A stretch of DNA of 64,000 nucleotides from Burkholderiales bacterium (GTDB taxonomy: Bacteria > Pseudomonadota > Gammaproteobacteria > Burkholderiales > Nitrosomonadaceae), in NCBI GenBank assembly GCA_024235795.1, contig JACKLR010000001.1:62001-126000 (forward strand). The letters run 5' to 3'. How positions within the stretch are numbered: position 1 is the first letter of the stretch; every line of letters starts with the position of its first letter. The notes beneath the pieces are model-generated. The model saw only the letters and a list, made by a program, of their open reading frames with translations. It had not been told where the DNA came from and did not search any database. The position numbers were made by a program, and so were the translations under genes. Shown in pieces: positions 7,670 through 16,838 of this stretch.

Positions 7670-9250
7670 ATGGTGTTGTCGATTGCTTGCGCTTCACCAT
7701 CAGCACATGCTATAGCATTACTCTCAGATGAACTTAAACTGCACCTTCCTTGGCGAGCAAAATCACAACAACCAGCCCATTCGTTCCCTTCTAATCTGAA
7801 AGGCATCAATAATTTAATTTTTCAAGTAGCCGAGGTCAAAGAACCTGGCAGTGCTGACGAGGATTTTGAAATACCATGGCAGCTAATCAATTATCAGGGC
7901 GAACTGTACGGCGCCAGTTTGAAACATCGCGAAAACAATAGCCTTGAAATTACAAGTGCAACAAAAATGCAAATGCCTAAAGGCAGAGGTAATCTTGTCT
8001 TTCTGGAACAGATTAATACCAAGACCGCAGATCAAATCGAAACCGAATACTCACTTGCCATTCGAGAAGGTCTGAAACTACGTTACGATGTATCCGTTTA
8101 TCGCGTTCTCTACCAAACTATAGATACTTTTGGTAATCTCACTACAGCATCCGGCGTTATTGCTGTTCCAATAGGCATCTCATCCGGGGCGCCGGTATTA
8201 AGTTTCCAGCATGGCGCCATAAGCAACCGAGCCAACGCTCCCAGCATTAATGGAAAAAAAATTGGAACAGACATCGTACTATATCTAATGGGTGCAAAAG
8301 GCTATTTAACGGTGGTGCCGGATTATTCGGGTTTTGATAACAGCAGCGGACTGCACCCTTTTTTACATGCCAAATCACTAGCCTGGTCGGTTGTCGATCT
8401 TATCCGGTGTGTGCGATCTCTGGCTGTGGCTAACCACTATGCACTTAATGACCAGCTGTTTTTGATAGGGTATTCTGAAGGTGGTTACGCCACGATGGCT
8501 GCGCAACGCGAAATAGAGATGCATCATGCTGACGAATTCACAATCACCGCTTCTGCACCCATGGCAGGACCGTACGATTTATTAGGAACAATGCTACAAC
8601 AAATTCTATCCGATGCTCCGTTTTCGAAGCCAGTATATTTTCTTTATTGGCTGCTCGCCTACAATCAAATCTACGGATTTAAAGAAAACATTTCGGATCT
8701 GCTCGCAGAAAATTTTGACACAACTGTTCTTGAGCTATTCGATGGCGAACATGACAGTAACACCATCAATGCTGCATTGCCAGTTATTCCCAGTAAACTT
8801 TTTGCATCAAATCTTCTGACTGCACTTAAAAACGATGATTATCACCCGATAAAAGTCGCCATGAAAAACAACGATGCCTATCGCTGGACACCAACCTCAC
8901 CTACCCGACTTTATCACTGCCTATTTGATAAAGGCTCTATCACTTTTAATTGTTGGCGTTATAGGAAAAAACCTGATTCTACCTGAAACTGTCGATAAAT
9001 TATGGACAGGAAGAACGAATGGCTTTTTCTTTTAAATTCAATAAAATACATGATCACCAACAGTTAACGATGAAAGAGCCTTGATAAAATAGTACCGCAC
9101 ACCCATTCCATTGTAGCCTTAGACTACTTTAACACCCAAGGGGCAAATGTAATACTGGAAACTCTTTTCTTCGACAATCATGCAGATTGTGCTTTACCAG
9201 CGTTGCTCAACGGAATCGATTGGATTGACTCTCTTGTTGAGTTACCGTAA
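7670..9250 (+). pseudogene. Exported lipase/esterase (alpha/beta hydrolase), broken by an IS and a MITE
   Basis: Secretory-lipase type alpha/beta hydrolase: nucleophile elbow GYSEGGYA, upstream LSFQHGAI and VVPDYSGFD typical of LIP-family lipases. The 5' end is cut by the ISAs1-type element inside the signal peptide (now starting GTG 7667 or ATG 7670, ...SIACASPSAHA). The 148-bp MITE at 8933-9080 inserted after LYHCLFDK, introducing a stop at 8984-8986. Beyond it the frame resumes as DKIVPHTHSIVALDYFNTQ...FFDNHADCALPALLNGIDWID and stops at 9248-9250. The lost part carries the probable catalytic Asp turn (FDKIVP) and His (NHADCALP). A CRP-like site at 5693 marks its former promoter region. It may have been a lipase effector or a secreted enzyme; the present copy should be inactive. 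Confidence 0.82.
8933..9080. mobile_element. 148-bp MITE, copy 1, inserted in the lipase gene
   Basis: It begins GGCTCTATCACTTTTAATTG and ends ...CGATGAAAGAGCC, giving terminal inverted repeats of about 26 bp with a few mismatches. It is flanked by the 8-bp direct repeat TTGATAAA (8925-8932 and 9081-9088). Removing it and one repeat restores the lipase frame exactly. It is identical over all 148 bp to copy 2 at 13177-13324. It contains no transposase and so depends on an enzyme elsewhere. The 8-bp duplication and GG-starting ends would fit an IS1595-type transposase, which is a guess. Confidence 0.92.
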
Positions 9251-9392
9251 TTTGAAACGTCTGGAATGCGTCATTTTGGTATCCGCCAAAAATTGATTGT
9301 GTAGATATTTCCCCTAAACGCTTGAACGCAATGACAACATGCAGTCAGTATCCATTTGGCCATACCTTGCTAAATGATCAGTTCCAATCTTA

Positions 9393-11225
9393 TTAATAAT
9401 TCAATCGATTACTTTCCGAGTTACTATCCCTCAATTCCAGCGACTCAACAAACTCCAGATGCGCTTCATCAATGGCTTCAAGTATTTGTTGTTTGAATTC
9501 ATCACGTGAATAATGTTCTTCAAGCTTCAAAAGTAATTGTTCCATGCCAAGACCGACAGAAATCCCGCCTATTATCCCTCCAATAGTCGCACCAATCGCC
9601 GTTCCAACACCAGGCACAACCGAACCTACAGCCGCACCACTGGCGGCGCCTGCACCGGCACCGCCAAGAATGCCGGCGGCCTTGCCGGCTGCAACTTTCA
9701 CCAATGCCTTGGCGCCCAATTGAATTGCACCTTTGGCAATTACTTTTGCTGTGATTTTGCCGGCTATCACCGCCGTAATTGCACCTGTCCCCCCTGAAAC
9801 CAACAAACGGTTCTCAAGATCAACAACAACGCTATGGCTAGGTGGTGCATTTAATGCATCAAGCGATGAGGATTGAATAACTTCCTGGCGCCACCCAACG
9901 GCATTAATGTGATTTTCCACCAGTATTGTATTGATTTTTTCCTGATATTCCTTGTGCAATGCTTCGTTCTTTTTTAATGTTTCTTCAATAGATTGTTGGA
10001 CGGGGCCGAATGCATTGCCCTTTGTTAAATAGGCCTCAAGTTTTTCGATCATCCACGCTTCAAGTTTTCCCGTCGCCAATGCCGCAATGCGTTCATATTC
10101 ACCGGGAAGACTGTAGTACCAGTCCAGGTAATCGTCAACGTTTTCAGCCATCAATTGAAAGCTTGCATCGGTAGTTTTTCTTAACTCAACAATTGAGGTA
10201 TCCAGTTCTGTGATCACTTCCAGATAAGCCAGCCGGGTTTGCTCGATTGTGCCGGATTGATAGTATTCGTCGCCAATTTTCTCAATTTTTACGGTAAATT
10301 CGTTTAATCTACTGACGACTTGTGGCGATGCATGCAACCATGCGTCAACATATGCCGTCAGCGGCACATAAATGAATAGAATAAAAAAGCTTGTAACCGC
10401 TGAAGCAATCGCAAGTGTTCGTGACGGTATTTTTTCGGGTTCCTCTGTGTCTTGCAATGGAGAAAATACACGCCTGTACTCAGATAGCGGGACCATAAAG
10501 CTTGAAATGGCAAGCGCAATATTGTAGAAAAAAACAATACTTCCAAAAAAAATGAAGAGAAGAAACACGAAAACACTCATTGTGTTCAAGCTGCCAAGAA
10601 CATAGGCTTTAAGCCCTTCTACGAAACCCAGTACGCGAATGGCTTCATGAATTAGAACACTGTTAGTGGCGCCATTTACACCCAGACTGCGTTCTTTTAT
10701 GGCTTCACTAAGCGTTTCATATACCGGATAATCACCACTCAGTTTTACATACAAAACATAAAATATCGCCATGCCAATGGCAGTAGACCAGCGTGTCCAG
10801 CTCAGGGATTTATGCAGTGCGATATAGGACTTGAATTCTTTCGTGGCTATTGGTAAAAAAATGGAATGAATCGACAGAAATACCGGTATTGACAGAATAA
10901 AGACTATCCATTCAAATTTTCGCGCCACACCCATATAAAACAGTAACAAGAACGCAAAGATAACCGCCCAGAAAGCCCAGCCGATGTAAGGCAAGATTCT
11001 TCTGTTCAGAAACCAGTAAAAAATACCTATATTACGCAGCTGATTGGCGCGATGAATACGTTGAATCGTGACTGCATAGGTTGCTGCCAGGTACAAAGGC
11101 AATCCAAAAAAGATGGTAGCAACCAAAGCAAACCATAACTGTTGGTCAGGAATCATACGGCCACAAAAATAGGCAAATGCCAGCCAACTTATTGACAGTG
11201 TCCAGAACCAGATTATTCTTTTCAT
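9393..11225 (-). CDS. Large multi-pass membrane protein with C-terminal glycine-zipper segment (unknown)
   Basis: A 610-residue protein I do not recognise. The N-terminal half has at least six hydrophobic segments (IIWFWTLSISWLAFAYF; LWFALVATIFFGLPLYLAA; IGWAFWAVIFAFLLLFYMG; IVFILSIPVFLSIHSIF; around 205-235; around 265-290). The middle (about 300-480) is helical and charged with no hydrophobic stretch. The end (about 490-590) is a long Gly/Ala-rich region with repeated GxxxG (GAGAGAASGAAVGSVVPGVG...), then an acidic amphipathic tail. Glycine zippers occur in channel-forming and membrane-remodelling proteins, including some T6SS effectors, but no catalytic motif is seen. It stands alone on the minus strand between the lipase pseudogene and T6SS-linked genes. 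Confidence 0.7.
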   Translation of the reverse strand: MKRIIWFWTLSISWLAFAYFCGRMIPDQQLWFALVATIFFGLPLYLAATYAVTIQRIHRANQLRNIGIFYWFLNRRILPYIGWAFWAVIFAFLLLFYMGVARKFEWIVFILSIPVFLSIHSIFLPIATKEFKSYIALHKSLSWTRWSTAIGMAIFYVLYVKLSGDYPVYETLSEAIKERSLGVNGATNSVLIHEAIRVLGFVEGLKAYVLGSLNTMSVFVFLLFIFFGSIVFFYNIALAISSFMVPLSEYRRVFSPLQDTEEPEKIPSRTLAIASAVTSFFILFIYVPLTAYVDAWLHASPQVVSRLNEFTVKIEKIGDEYYQSGTIEQTRLAYLEVITELDTSIVELRKTTDASFQLMAENVDDYLDWYYSLPGEYERIAALATGKLEAWMIEKLEAYLTKGNAFGPVQQSIEETLKKNEALHKEYQEKINTILVENHINAVGWRQEVIQSSSLDALNAPPSHSVVVDLENRLLVSGGTGAITAVIAGKITAKVIAKGAIQLGAKALVKVAAGKAAGILGGAGAGAASGAAVGSVVPGVGTAIGATIGGIIGGISVGLGMEQLLLKLEEHYSRDEFKQQILEAIDEAHLEFVESLELRDSNSESNRLNY

Positions 11226-11560
11226 TGAATTTTACTCAGGTTTTCAGCCAAAAATAAAAACCGGTCATCGTATCATCATAATTACATAACAACAGAACAA
11301 GTAAATCAGTGGCAAATATCACAGAAAGTTGTTATCTTTCATAGCAGAATCATTTTGTCAATTACTGATAGCGCAGACGCTGTTAAGTAACTTATATTTT
11401 TGTGGTATAAGAATAACACCAATGAATCAACTTGTTATTCAAGTTTCCCAGATATTAATGAGCACCCTGAAAACAAGTAGCATATCAATTGAATTGGCAA
11501 CAGCGAGCCGCTAACATTATGATATTCATCAATTATTGTTAAAATAATTTTAAAAAGCGT
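11226..11560. promoter_or_regulatory. Divergent promoter region with weak CRP-like site
   Basis: This AT-rich intergenic region separates the minus-strand membrane protein from the plus-strand TIGR02270 gene. At 11309-11324 AGTGG-CAAATA-TCACA keeps one perfect half-site and a 3/5 match on the other. It is weaker than the sites at 16706 and 24319. No coding signal is visible. Confidence 0.3.
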
Positions 11561-12838
11561 ATGGCTTTATCTGTAATCCCGCACATTATCGATCAGCATG
11601 CCGAGGAAGCTGCTTTTCTTTGGCAACTAAGGCACAGTGCAGTTGATGCGCCGCATTATGATTTAACAGACCTTATTAAACTGGACAATCGGGTTGCCGC
11701 ACATCTGGATGGTCTATCTATCGCGGGCGATTATGGTGCCAGAGTCTGTGAAATGGCAATGGAAAACCCAGGGCCTGGAGAAGTGTTTGTTTCGGCGGTT
11801 AGAGCGCTAGAAGAGAAAAATAATCAATGGCTTGATCACTTATTTGCACTGGTTGACGCTGAACCCAATTTACAAACCGGTTTACTTTCCGCTTTCGGAT
11901 GGGTGTCAGCATCCCGCCTGCAAGGAACAGTCGCCATGTTGCTAGCTTCTCATGATGCGCTGAAACAATTAATCGGTATCGAGGCGTGCGTCATGCATCG
12001 TGTCGATCCAGGCAAATCACTGAATCATATACTTATGCAACCAACCGACAGCGAACTTTGCGCGCGTGCATTGCGCGCCGCTGCAGAATTAGGCCGGGTT
12101 GATTTGCTGTCAGCTTGTGATCGATATCTTGATGACCAAGGTGAAAAATGCAGTTTTTGGGCTGCGTGGTCAACAGTCTTACTGGGAAATCGTAAAAAAG
12201 CACTTGATATACTTTATGCACTCGCACAAACTCAAAATCCGTACCAGGAACAATCTTTAAAATTGATTCTTAAATTATTACCGGTTCCTGATGCGCATGC
12301 ATTATTAAAAACCCTTGCACAAGATCCCATCAGCCTGAGGCTTGTCATTCAAGGTGCCGGTATTGTCGGCGATCCCTATTACGTACCATGGCTGATTAAG
12401 CAAATGGATGATCCACAAGTTGCCCGTCTGGCAGGAGAATCGTTTAGCTTTATTACTGGACTCGATCTCGCGTATTTGGATCTTGAAAAAGATGCACCGG
12501 ATGAAATGCTTTCCGGACCAAACGATAACCCCGCAGAAAGTGATGTATCGATAGATAAGGATGAAGATCTAGCTTGGCCTGATGCGTCAAAAATTCAGGT
12601 TTGGTGGGATGCTAACAAACTTAATTTTATTAATGGTCAGCGTTATTTTATGGCCGGACAGGTGTCCCGTGAACATTGTATCGAAACACTTAATGTTGGC
12701 TATCAACGCCAACGGCATGCAGCAGCGCTGTATTTGAGCATTTTAAATCCTAAGACAGGTTTGTTTCCGATATCTGCACCGGGGTGGCGGCAAAAACGAT
12801 GGCTTGGAAAAATTACTAACGAAGCATACGCCGCCTAG
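11561..12838 (+). CDS. TIGR02270 family protein (T6SS-linked HEAT-like protein)
   Basis: A 425-residue, mostly alpha-helical protein with repeated short helical units (ALRAAAELGRVDLLSACDRYLDD, AWSTVLLGNRKKALDILYALAQ, VIQGAGIVGDPYYVPWLIKQM) and the family hallmarks GESFSFITG and HAAALYLSILNP. It matches my memory of TIGR02270, a family found repeatedly next to T6SS vgrG/PAAR/DUF2169 genes without a known biochemical role. No signal peptide or membrane segment, so cytoplasmic. It precedes a small membrane protein and the broken FHA-EAL gene on the same strand. A chaperone or adaptor role for T6SS cargo is inference. Confidence 0.75.
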   Translation: MALSVIPHIIDQHAEEAAFLWQLRHSAVDAPHYDLTDLIKLDNRVAAHLDGLSIAGDYGARVCEMAMENPGPGEVFVSAVRALEEKNNQWLDHLFALVDAEPNLQTGLLSAFGWVSASRLQGTVAMLLASHDALKQLIGIEACVMHRVDPGKSLNHILMQPTDSELCARALRAAAELGRVDLLSACDRYLDDQGEKCSFWAAWSTVLLGNRKKALDILYALAQTQNPYQEQSLKLILKLLPVPDAHALLKTLAQDPISLRLVIQGAGIVGDPYYVPWLIKQMDDPQVARLAGESFSFITGLDLAYLDLEKDAPDEMLSGPNDNPAESDVSIDKDEDLAWPDASKIQVWWDANKLNFINGQRYFMAGQVSREHCIETLNVGYQRQRHAAALYLSILNPKTGLFPISAPGWRQKRWLGKITNEAYAA

Positions 12839-12890
12839 ATGCGCCTTTATCATAACCGTAATTAGGCAATAAAAACTTATCGGATAAAAA

Positions 12891-13076
12891 ATGTTTACGT
12901 TTTGGTTAATTCCAATATTGTTTGCTATTTTTTCACTGTATTTTGCGGGCTTACTAATTAATGATTATCTGCGATCGCTTGGACATGCCAATCCCGCTCG
13001 CAAGGCATGGTGGAGATTGTCCATTATTTTTGCAGCAATGAGTATTGGTTTGATTATTCTCTATATTTTTCTTTAA
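12891..13076 (+). CDS. Small two-helix membrane protein (unknown)
   Basis: 61 residues with two hydrophobic segments, FWLIPILFAIFSLYFAGLLI and LSIIFAAMSIGLIILYIFL, joined by a short basic loop (NPARKAWWR), predicting an inner-membrane hairpin. It sits 52 bp after the TIGR02270 gene and 17 bp before the FHA-EAL pseudogene, so it is probably in one transcript. No family recognised. Confidence 0.55.
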   Translation: MFTFWLIPILFAIFSLYFAGLLINDYLRSLGHANPARKAWWRLSIIFAAMSIGLIILYIFL

Positions 13077-13093
13077 GCTGATAGCTTATTAAT

Positions 13094-14347
13094 ATGGAAA
13101 TCTGTTTTCTAGAAGGCATCTTCACGCCAGAGCAAATTTACAGCAAGGTGGTCGTGAACCATTTACCTTTTGTTATGGCTCTATCACTTTTAATTGTTGG
13201 CGTTATAGGAAAAAACCTGATTCTACCTGAAACTGTCGATAAATTATGGACAGGAAGAACGAATGGCTTTTTCTTTTAAATTCAATAAAATACATGATCA
13301 CCAACAGTTAACGATGAAAGAGCCTTTGTTATTGGCCGCAAGTCAGATTCCGATCTCGCTATCGATGCAGATACGCTTTCACGTCACCATGCCGAGATTG
13401 TCGATTTTCATGGAAAACTTTGCCTTAGAGATCTGAACAGCACCAACGGTACTTACCTTAACGATCATGAAGTTACCGCAGGCACTCCCATTGAAGACGG
13501 TGATGTTATTCGGTTAGGTGATATTCAGTTGAGAATAATTATTGATAAATGGGAAAAAAGTTCCATTAATACAGACAGTGAGCACACTATTATTGCAACC
13601 GGAAAGGTTGTGCATGAATTTTCCAAGGACGCAAAAGAAATTGAAACACTTATAAAACAGAAGCTTGTTAAAAGCGTTTTGCAACCAATCGTCAATACTA
13701 AACTGGATACTGTAGCTTATGAATTATTGGGAAGGGGTTGCCATTCCTTGCTACCTGAATCACCCAGCTCACTTTTCTATCTGGCAGAACAGAAAGGAAG
13801 CGAAATCGAGTTAAGTAAATTGTTTCTTGAAGCAGGACTGTGTGAATTAAAAAATTATTCATCGGATTGTCTTTTTTTCTTTAATCTTCATCCAAAAGAA
13901 ATTGAAGACCTGGACTACTTGTTTCGGTGGATCAGTAAAATACGCGAGAATAATAGTGAAACCAGGTTTGTATTGGAAGTACCTGAAAAAGCGGTCACGC
14001 ACATCGATAAACTTAAGCGATTGAAACACTATTTACAAACACTGGAAATAGGTCTGGCCTTCGATGATTTTGGTGCCGGACAAGCGCGTTTGCTTGAATT
14101 GTCGGAAGTGTCGCCCGACATTTTGAAACTGGATTTTTGCTTGATACACAATTTGGATACTGCAAGTCCCGCACGCCAGCGAATGATAGAAATGCTGGTT
14201 AATTACAGTCATGATTTAAATATCAAGTTACTTGCCGAAGGGGTGGAAACGGCGGCAGAAAGCGAATATTGCCGCCAAATCGGTATAGATTTATTGCAAG
14301 GCTTTTATTATGGTCAACCCGGTCATAACGCGCTTAACACGCCCTAA
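13094..14347 (+). pseudogene. FHA-EAL signalling protein, FHA domain broken by a MITE
   Basis: Removing the MITE at 13177-13324 and one copy of TTTGTTAT gives a continuous frame: MEICFLEGIF...NHLPFVIGRKSDSDLAI, an FHA domain (SRHHAEI, NSTNGTYLN), then an EAL phosphodiesterase domain (YELLGRG, FNLHPKE, DDFGAG, LLAEGVET, QGFYYGQP). FHA domains bind phosphothreonine and EAL domains degrade cyclic-di-GMP, so the intact protein would have linked Thr kinases, such as the two at 59-63 kb, to c-di-GMP. The insertion is 156 bp and keeps the frame but introduces a stop at 13277. The EAL half remains open from a TTG at 13529 and might be made as a separate, FHA-less enzyme. Confidence 0.82.
13177..13324. 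mobile_element. 148-bp MITE, copy 2, inserted in the FHA-EAL gene
   Basis: Identical in sequence and orientation to 8933-9080, with the same terminal inverted repeats (GGCTCT...AGAGCC). It is flanked by a different 8-bp direct repeat, TTTGTTAT (13169-13176 and 13325-13332). Different target duplications show two independent insertions rather than a segmental copy. Perfect identity implies recent activity. Confidence 0.92.
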
Positions 14348-14437
14348 CAGGCATTATTATTCTAATCTCAACGTATTGGATTATAGCGGCATTTATTCCA
14401 CCCCTCCAGCAATCCATTCGACAATATCGTTACAGAT

Positions 14438-16108
14438 ATGAATGACAAAACCGTAATATCGCCATTGTCCGGTAATCGAATGCAAGATGAGACAGATCAT
14501 ACTGTGATGATGCGTCCCGAGGTAACAGTCAGTCTGATTAATGGCAGTGGCGTAATCATGCAGACTTTTAGCTTCTCTCACGCTTTTACCGCTGGCCGGG
14601 CTCCCGATAATGATATTGTCATTGCAGACAAACTGGTCAGCCGGCACCATCTTGAGATTAAATATCAATCGAAATGGATTGTATATGACCTCAACAGCGC
14701 CAATGGCGTATATATCAAGAATCAGCGCATCAAAGAAAAAGTCCCACTGAATTTACCGGCAGTAGTCGCCTTGAGCAAATCGGGGCCTTATCTGGAAATA
14801 ACACCCCAGGGCCAATGCAATCAACCGTGCTTACATGAATCTCTTGAAAATGAGCAAAGCAACAGCAACAGCAACAGCAACGGCTTGTCTTCAACCCCAT
14901 CAAGCAGAACCAGCAGCGTACAGAAAAATTACAGCAAGGCGGAATTAAGAGCGCGATTACTTTCCAAGTCCGATGGCGAAGATTTCGGCCATTACACACG
15001 CATGGTCAGAAAAATCATACATGAAGACAGGGCTGATCAAAAGAAAAGTTATAAAAAACTGATCTGGTCACTCAGTACTGTGTTTTTAATGTTATGCGTG
15101 CTGATCGCTTATCAGCAGATCTCACTTTCTAATGCGCGCAATCTGGCAATCGATATGTTTTACGATATCAAAACGCTCGAAGTGAGTTTATCGCAGTCCG
15201 AAATCAGGCTGAACGAAAGCGGCGAGATATTGGAACTGACAATAAAAGCCATTCTTGATAAGAAATTAGCAGTGGATCAACAAAAAATCGTCGCCGAACA
15301 GCAAAAAATTGAGGCTGAACGAAAACTGGTTGCCAAAAAAAGACAAAAACTCAATGAAATGAAAGCGAGATATCAGAATTATGTCAATGAGGCAAAAGCA
15401 TTCAGCTTTTCATTTTCCAACAAATCGCAATATGAAAATGATTTGATCCTTAAAGTCGCGCGAGGCTTCGGAGAAAGTGAACTGGAACTTCCGGACGGAT
15501 TCATCGCTGAAGTCAAACGCTATATCGATTTCTGGAAACGATCCGAGCGACTGTATCGGGCAATGGCGCACCTTGAAACACTGGGATACTCACCACTCAT
15601 TATCAACGCGCTCTCCAGAGAAGGGTTGCCACTGTATTTTGCCTATTTGCCACTGCAGGAAAGTAATTACGATACCAATGCCATCGGCCCGGAAACACGA
15701 TTTGGCATTGCCAAAGGCGCCTGGCAATTCTTGCCGAATACTGGCCGGGAATTTGGTCTCAGGCCCGGCCCTTTGGCGCACAAACCCAAATTTGACGAAC
15801 ACGACGATCGGTTTAATTTTGAACAGGCAACCCATGCAGGCGCGAAATATCTCAAATATTTATATAGCACTGAAGCACAGGCTTCCGGTTTGCTGGTGCT
15901 GGCCAGTTACAATTACGGACAAACGCGTATACGGCAGGCACTAAACCAAATGCCGGATAATCCGCGGGATAGAAATTTCTGGAAATTTATTCAGCAATTC
16001 GAATTACCCAAAGAAACATACGACTATGTGCTGCTCATCTTCTCAGCCGCCGTAATTGGAGAAGATCCGCTGCATTTTGGTTTCGGTTTCAAACCGTTGC
16101 TGAATTAA
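14438..16108 (+). CDS. FHA domain / membrane anchor / lytic transglycosylase fusion
   Basis: A 556-residue protein in three parts. Residues about 30-125 are an FHA domain (AGRAPDNDIVI, SRHHLEI, NSANGVYI) facing the cytoplasm. After a Ser/Asn-rich linker, one membrane helix (LIWSLSTVFLMLCVLIAY, about 208-225) leads into a periplasmic coiled coil (VDQQKIVAEQQKIEAERKL). The C-terminal 200 residues are a soluble lytic transglycosylase (SLT) domain: YLPLQESNYD with the catalytic Glu, GAWQFLPNTGREFGL, and ASYNYGQTRIRQAL. It should cleave peptidoglycan in the periplasm under control of phosphothreonine partners. A link to local wall opening for the T6SS membrane complex is inference, supported by FHA and kinase genes in the same locus. 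Confidence 0.85.
   Translation: MNDKTVISPLSGNRMQDETDHTVMMRPEVTVSLINGSGVIMQTFSFSHAFTAGRAPDNDIVIADKLVSRHHLEIKYQSKWIVYDLNSANGVYIKNQRIKEKVPLNLPAVVALSKSGPYLEITPQGQCNQPCLHESLENEQSNSNSNSNGLSSTPSSRTSSVQKNYSKAELRARLLSKSDGEDFGHYTRMVRKIIHEDRADQKKSYKKLIWSLSTVFLMLCVLIAYQQISLSNARNLAIDMFYDIKTLEVSLSQSEIRLNESGEILELTIKAILDKKLAVDQQKIVAEQQKIEAERKLVAKKRQKLNEMKARYQNYVNEAKAFSFSFSNKSQYENDLILKVARGFGESELELPDGFIAEVKRYIDFWKRSERLYRAMAHLETLGYSPLIINALSREGLPLYFAYLPLQESNYDTNAIGPETRFGIAKGAWQFLPNTGREFGLRPGPLAHKPKFDEHDDRFNFEQATHAGAKYLKYLYSTEAQASGLLVLASYNYGQTRIRQALNQMPDNPRDRNFWKFIQQFELPKETYDYVLLIFSAAVIGEDPLHFGFGFKPLLN
14858..14881 (+). repeat. Four-copy AGCAAC microsatellite in the FHA-transglycosylase linker
   Basis: Four perfect tandem AGCAAC hexamers encode a Ser-Asn repeat in the flexible linker after the FHA domain. 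Being six bases, changes in copy number would alter linker length but not the frame. Confidence 0.7.
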
Positions 16109-16194
16109 ACCGATAAGCCTGTGGTGGATCGGCTGAAAAATCACCTGAGTTATTGATCAAACTAATCAACCAACCTAAATTTTTGCAACCATAG

Positions 16195-16464
16195 CTAATA
16201 CCTTCGGTTGAATTGCTGCTCGATGATTTGCAGTTGTTTTTGAGCTTCCAAGTCTCCTTGCTCTGCCGCTTTACGACACCACTTTTCAGTTTCCCGATAA
16301 TTTTGCGGTGCATAATGTTCAAGATCATACATATAACCAAGATTGAATTGCGCTTCCACATCAGCACTTTCCGCCAATCGTTTGAGATTGGACAATTGAC
16401 TGTTGCCAGATTGCTGAGGAACAGCACGCGGCGGGTTGGCACATGCGGCGATAATGAATGACAA
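16195..16464 (-). CDS. Small Sel1-repeat protein, putative lipoprotein
   Basis: 89 residues from a TTG at 16464. It carries one and a half Sel1-like repeats (DVEAQFNLGYMYDLEHYAPQNYRETEKWCRKAAEQGDLEAQ), a helical protein-interaction repeat. The start reads SFIIAACANPP, resembling a lipobox (IAAC), and the frame is open further upstream (AKVSPGLL) without an ATG, so the N-terminus may be eroded or the real start unusual. It converges on the transglycosylase gene. Expression is uncertain. Confidence 0.5.
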   Translation of the reverse strand: MSFIIAACANPPRAVPQQSGNSQLSNLKRLAESADVEAQFNLGYMYDLEHYAPQNYRETEKWCRKAAEQGDLEAQKQLQIIEQQFNRRY

Positions 16465-16705
16465 TAATCCAGGGCTGACCTTAGCATAACAGCAACAATG
16501 GTTAATTCAATAACCCCCCTATATTCATAATGTTAACCAACAATTTAAACGCCTTATCGATTTAATGCGTCGTTGTTCACAGAAAATATTCCTAATATAT
16601 CAATCATATGCTGCGTCAACGTTTTCTGGCTCCGCCTCGCCTTATTTAAAATTCTAAAATTTAGAAGCGCGCTATAGATTATCTCTACCCGCTAATAGAA
16701 TGACC

Positions 16706-16721
16706 TGTGATTTTTATCACA
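16706..16721. promoter_or_regulatory. Perfect CRP-type palindrome upstream of the M15 effector
   Basis: TGTGATTTTTATCACA has both half-sites identical to TGTGA-N6-TCACA. It lies about 118 bp upstream of the ATG at 16839, a position compatible with an activator site. The rest of 16490-16838 is AT-rich with no gene. It is nearly identical to 24319-24334 and 49866-49881. Confidence 0.6.
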
Positions 16722-16838
16722 TAAAATTTTATTGTATTCATCTGTAATAACACGCGTAGAATGATTCTGATACAGACTTATACGGCTGCACGAATGCTGA
16801 ACAGCGCCTATAAACCGATCTATTCAAGAGGACACGTA

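Noticed and set aside
8933..13326. Explaining the shared 150 bp as a segmental duplication or gene conversion
   Set aside because: The two bases beyond 148 are coincidental parts of the flanking duplications; different 8-bp target repeats and inverted ends fit transposition better.
16089..16487. A 132-codon minus-strand frame overlapping the Sel1 gene
   Set aside because: The Sel1-repeat signature is in the other frame; this one has no family pattern.
16761..16838. Longer N-terminus for the M15 peptidase
   Set aside because: The extra 26 residues lack homology and a ribosome-binding site, whereas AAGAGGA precedes the ATG at 16839.
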